Shown piece after piece: positions 61,530-64,000 of a DNA stretch of 64,000 nucleotides (its first letter is position 1; the number at the start of each line of letters is the position of its first letter). A model generated the notes under the pieces. The model was not told the DNA's origin. It ran no database searches and worked only from the letters and a program-made list of their open reading frames with translations. The position numbers and the translations under genes were made by a program. The stretch is from Vibrio tapetis subsp. quintayensis (lineage in GTDB: Bacteria; Pseudomonadota; Gammaproteobacteria; Enterobacterales; Vibrionaceae), in NCBI RefSeq assembly GCF_030409945.1, contig NZ_JAUFQV010000032.1, positions 294,736 to 358,735 of the forward strand, read 5' to 3'.

Positions 61530-62851
61530 CTTGCGAATCCCCTCATAATTAACCATAAAAACAATGAGGTAGACGCGCACCGCCGCCTTTGATCTAATGA
61601 ATATCGCCAAACACACATTTTAATCAAATGAGCTCACGATGCGCGATATTCAGATTCTACAGCAAACCTTACAAAACCAATGCCCCTCGACTCACAAAAA
61701 ACGGCTTAATTCTCTGATACTTGCCACAAAGAGCGTGCTTGATGGCTCTGATTTAACCCTGACTAAGCTAGGTCGTAAACTAGAAACGAATACCACGGTA
61801 AAACATGCAATTAAGCGTGTTGATAGGCTACTTGGAAATCGGCAACTCCACCGTGAAAAAGACCTTATTTATAAATGGCATGCCCACTTAATAACGGAGG
61901 CGAATCCCTGCCCAGTAGTCCTTGTTGATTGGTCTGATGTTCGTGAGCAGCTTCGTTATATGACGTTAAGAGCATCCGTTGCTCTGAATGGGCGAGCCAT
62001 CACAATCTTCGAGCAAGTTTTTGAATATGGCCAATATAACTCACCTAAAAGTCACCAATCATTCCTCGATAAATTACAGGATATTTTGCCCAATAAAACC
62101 TGTCCAATCATCGTTTCTAATGCCGGTTTTCGGAATACTTGGTTCCGACAAGTTCAGGGAAAAGGTTGGTTTTGGTTAGGTCGTGTCCGAGGCGAAGTCT
62201 CAATAAAACAACCGGATAAACCGTGGGTCTCAAACAAAAATTTTCATCCAAATGCCGTTCATAAACCAAAATACCTTGGTCATTGTTTATTGGCCAAAAG
62301 AGCGCCGATACCTTGTGAAGCCTATGTTTACAAAGGATTAGAGAAAGGGCGAAAAGCCCAGCGCCACAGTAGAACCAGTCAAAAGCACTCCGCTACTCAT
62401 CTTTACCAACGCAGCGAAAAAGAGCCGTGGTTACTCGCGACTAACGTCCCTCGACACATCTTAAATGAAGCACAAATTACTAATCTGTACGCAAAGCGTA
62501 TGCAAATAGAAGAGTCATTCCGTGACCTAAAAAGTACCGCTTATGGGATCGCACTTCGTCACAATAGAACTCGCTGTACTAAAAGGTTAGATATTCTGCT
62601 TCTAATTGCGTTGCTCGCTGAAATCGTGATGTGGTGGAATGGCCTGATTGCGGTCCAAGCCAAGTGGCATTTTGACTTCCAAGCCAACAGCATTAAACAT
62701 CGCCGTGTCCTATCAATTCCTCGCCTCGGAAGAGAAGTGCGGAATCACCGGCGATACCAAATTAACGAGTCTCAATACCAATGGGGTATGTTCGAATATC
62801 AAAGGCTGACGCACAACTCAGGACTGAGGGAATTATGAGGGGATCCGTCAG
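61530..62851 (+). mobile_element. IS10-like insertion sequence (IS4 family)
   Basis: Full-length element of 1322 bp, close to IS10 (1329 bp). Ends: left CTTGCGAATCCCCTCATAAT, right (minus) CTGACGGATCCCCTCATAAT, against IS10 CTGAGAGATCCCC. One transposase gene. The expected 9-bp flanking duplications are CGCCTAATT (61521-61529) and CGCCTGCAT (62852-62860), similar but not identical. It sits in the right core of an attC site. Confidence 0.9.
61639..62838 (+). CDS. IS10-like transposase with a lost catalytic Asp
   Basis: 399 residues, colinear with Tn10/IS10 transposase. First catalytic Asp present at residue 97 (VVLVDWSDVREQ). The Y(2)R(3)E(6)K signature is present as YAKRMQIEESFRDLK. At residue 161, where IS10 has the second catalytic Asp (VSDAGF), the codon at 62119-62121 is AAT: IIVSNAGFRNTW. 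The protein is otherwise intact but should be unable to cleave DNA. Confidence 0.93.
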   Translation: MRDIQILQQTLQNQCPSTHKKRLNSLILATKSVLDGSDLTLTKLGRKLETNTTVKHAIKRVDRLLGNRQLHREKDLIYKWHAHLITEANPCPVVLVDWSDVREQLRYMTLRASVALNGRAITIFEQVFEYGQYNSPKSHQSFLDKLQDILPNKTCPIIVSNAGFRNTWFRQVQGKGWFWLGRVRGEVSIKQPDKPWVSNKNFHPNAVHKPKYLGHCLLAKRAPIPCEAYVYKGLEKGRKAQRHSRTSQKHSATHLYQRSEKEPWLLATNVPRHILNEAQITNLYAKRMQIEESFRDLKSTAYGIALRHNRTRCTKRLDILLLIALLAEIVMWWNGLIAVQAKWHFDFQANSIKHRRVLSIPRLGREVRNHRRYQINESQYQWGMFEYQRLTHNSGLREL

Positions 62852-62972
62852 CGCCTGCATAACACGTTTGCTACGATACAGGCTTAGCTGAATTTTACTG
62901 CCTTAATCACTGAAACTAAAAGCAAACCGACAACGCCGAATGTAGCAAATCGTGTTGATGCATTTGTTAGAA
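62852..62972 (-). other. attC site cut by the IS
   Basis: Minus strand: TTCTAACAAATGCATCAAC start (62972 downwards), arms AACACGATTTGCTAC and GTAGCAAACGTGTT, then ATGCAGGCG where the IS begins. The final GTTAG-type core is missing here; a GGCGTTACAC end lies on the other side of the IS at 61515-61525. Confidence 0.85.
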
Positions 62973-62978
62973 GTTTAC

Positions 62979-63431
62979 TCACCTAATGCTCCGACTTTCC
63001 TTTTTCGCGTCATGTGGGAAACAGTTTGTATACGTACGAGAAACATGACTTTTGCCATTGTCATCTACGACTACACAAACTAGATTGCACGGATTTCCCA
63101 ATGCACTCCGCCAATTATGATGACGCTCCTCATAATCAGCTTCAAATTCAACGTAAACGTATGCTGATCTAATCCACTCAATCGGGATTGAACGTTTTAT
63201 AAGTAACCCTTCAAATATCTTTGAATAGCGCTCAGTCATGAGGTCAAAATGCGGGTAATATGGAGCAATCCGTTGGGAGCAAAGGTCTATAGAAACACAC
63301 TTGCTTTGAAGGTGATCTACGAACAGGTATAGCTTACCGATACCCCAATAACCATCGACATCATTGTTTCTACTCCGAAACGAACCAATAATACCGCTTG
63401 CAATACTACCTAGTTCTCTCCTACGTCCCAT
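62979..63431 (-). CDS. cassette protein of unknown function
   Basis: 150 residues, soluble, with MGRRRELGSIASGIIGSFRS, GYWGIGKLYLFVDHLQSKCV and WIRSAYVYVEFEADYEERHH. No family known. The start lies 16 bp from the attC core at 63447 and the stop 7 bp from the next attC, exactly the packing of one mobile cassette. Confidence 0.75.
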   Translation of the reverse strand: MGRRRELGSIASGIIGSFRSRNNDVDGYWGIGKLYLFVDHLQSKCVSIDLCSQRIAPYYPHFDLMTERYSKIFEGLLIKRSIPIEWIRSAYVYVEFEADYEERHHNWRSALGNPCNLVCVVVDDNGKSHVSRTYTNCFPHDAKKESRSIR

Positions 63432-63446
63432 ATTTATCCCTAAAAC

Positions 63447-63571
63447 TTCTAACGCCCAATTAAGTAGCTGACAACACTACGAATATACCCAAATTTACCA
63501 CCGAAATCACTGAAGCTAAACTAAGCTGAAAATGCTAAGCGTTGACAGTTTGCTTCAATTGCTTGCTATGT
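63447..63571 (-). other. attC site (VCR-like, 125 bp)
   Basis: Minus strand: from ACATAGC (63565-63571) through CAATTGAAGCAAACTGTCAAC to GTTGTCAGCTACTTAATTG and GGGCGTTAGAA (core 63447-63453). The arms pair imperfectly in the typical attC way. It is a different sequence class from the sites at 60599 and 62852. Confidence 0.8.
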
Positions 63572-63925
63572 ACGTATTTGAAATTGTACTCCTGAGCATT
63601 CCAGTACCACATCGCCAAACTCGCCTACCAACCTAAATTTTGGACAACTATCATCAAAACAATCGATATTTCCATAATCAATAGAACCGTCAATATCTTG
63701 CGTGCACTTAACTAATTCTTGCTCTAACAGACCCGTTATATGAATTACATTGGAGAAAATTATGCGACCAACCTTATAGCAAGTATGTTCATTATTTGTA
63801 GGTAAATCGTAGTATGGCGAGTCGGGCCAAATACTAAACTCAACATTAATTACTAACCTTGTTTCACTCAGGGACCACCCGAGTACAAAAGAATCTTGCA
63901 GGTCTATCCCATTAAGATAATTCAA
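63566..63925 (-). CDS. cassette protein of unknown function
   Basis: 119 residues if started at TTG 63925 (LNYLNGIDLQDSFVLGWSLS), which has AGAGG seven bases in front. The frame is open to another TTG at 63979 (137 residues). Soluble, mainly beta by composition (LVINVEFSIWPDSPYYDLPT; FRLVGEFGDVVLECSGVQFQ). Unknown family. Its stop overlaps the attC start, as in other cassettes. Confidence 0.65.
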   Translation of the reverse strand: MNYLNGIDLQDSFVLGWSLSETRLVINVEFSIWPDSPYYDLPTNNEHTCYKVGRIIFSNVIHITGLLEQELVKCTQDIDGSIDYGNIDCFDDSCPKFRLVGEFGDVVLECSGVQFQIRT

Positions 63926-63957
63926 ATTTAAACCTCTAGTACATAGACATAATGACC

Positions 63958-63988
63958 CCCACGAGGTGCTAGCCTCCAATATCGTGGG
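63958..63988. repeat. hairpin at the window edge
   Basis: CCCACGA (63958-63964) and TCGTGGG (63982-63988) pair perfectly, with GAGG/CCTC inside. It may be the end of another attC or of a mobile element; the window stops too soon to tell. Confidence 0.5.
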
Positions 63989-64000
63989 TTAGCTTGAAGC

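Noticed and set aside
1..64000. tRNA or rRNA genes
   Set aside because: No tRNA cloverleaf sequence or rRNA segment was recognised by eye on either strand; a covariance scan was not possible.

Overview
The window is about 64 kb of a Vibrio-type chromosome II (the smaller replicon of a two-chromosome Vibrionaceae genome). The diagnostic block is rctB (30125-32101), an iteron array with one DnaA box (32312-32458), parA2/parB2 (33665-35863) and five perfect copies of TTTACANTGTAAA, the ParB2 binding site. The glp, mal, Che and tmcA genes all look like those of Vibrio. The species cannot be named from this window; the gene content argues against V. cholerae itself.

Layout. (1) 1-8.3 kb: glycerol / glycerol-3-phosphate regulon: glpK and glpF leftward, glpR rightward, then the anaerobic dehydrogenase glpABC, with GlpR-like operators in front of glpF and glpA. 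(2) 8.3-29.5 kb: housekeeping and accessory genes: a polyprenyl-phosphate glycosyltransferase, a copper-delivery trio (FixH-like, SCO1, PCuAC), a hybrid histidine kinase, sstT, a Sel1-repeat protein, malM-lamB, glgX, a citrulline/arginine deiminase-fold hydrolase, an ABC exporter, a GGDEF protein, a beta-hydroxyacid dehydrogenase, a YebC-family regulator and two short conserved proteins. (3) 29.6-38.5 kb: replication and segregation centre. RctB-type iterons lie on both sides of rctB; parAB2 and tmcA follow, with parS2 sites before parA2, inside the tmcA stop codon and behind tmcA. (4) 38.5-52.6 kb: a complete chemosensory operon (STAS, CheY, CheA, two CheW, cytoplasmic triple-PAS receptor, CheR, CheD, CheB, short membrane MCP-like protein, STAS, REC-PP2C-HATPase phosphatase/kinase), followed by a FapA/DUF342 protein. 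The gene order matches the Vibrio cluster III (F7-type) system. (5) 52.6-56.4 kb: a rearranged acylase pseudogene, a LysR-MFS divergent pair and a HAD hydrolase. (6) About 56.4 kb to the end: part of a chromosomal integron cassette array read on the minus strand. It has VCR-like attC sites, a RelE-type toxin-antitoxin pair, an isochorismatase-like hydrolase, a VOC protein, a lipoprotein, small membrane proteins and unknowns. It is interrupted by a full-length IS10-like element whose transposase has lost its second catalytic Asp, and by fragments of an IS110-family element. The integrase is not in the window and would be expected at higher coordinates.

Working together: GlpF/GlpK import and phosphorylate glycerol and GlpABC oxidises G3P anaerobically under GlpR. 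RctB fires oriCII through Dam-site iterons while ParA2/ParB2 act on the surrounding parS2 sites. The Che cluster couples a probably haem-based PAS receptor to CheA and, through STAS/PP2C proteins, to a partner-switch output. Most of the window is recognisable; the least understood parts are the three-gene membrane-protein cassette (56591-57618), the satellite iterons beyond rctB, and the shared acidic-aromatic C-termini in the Che cluster.
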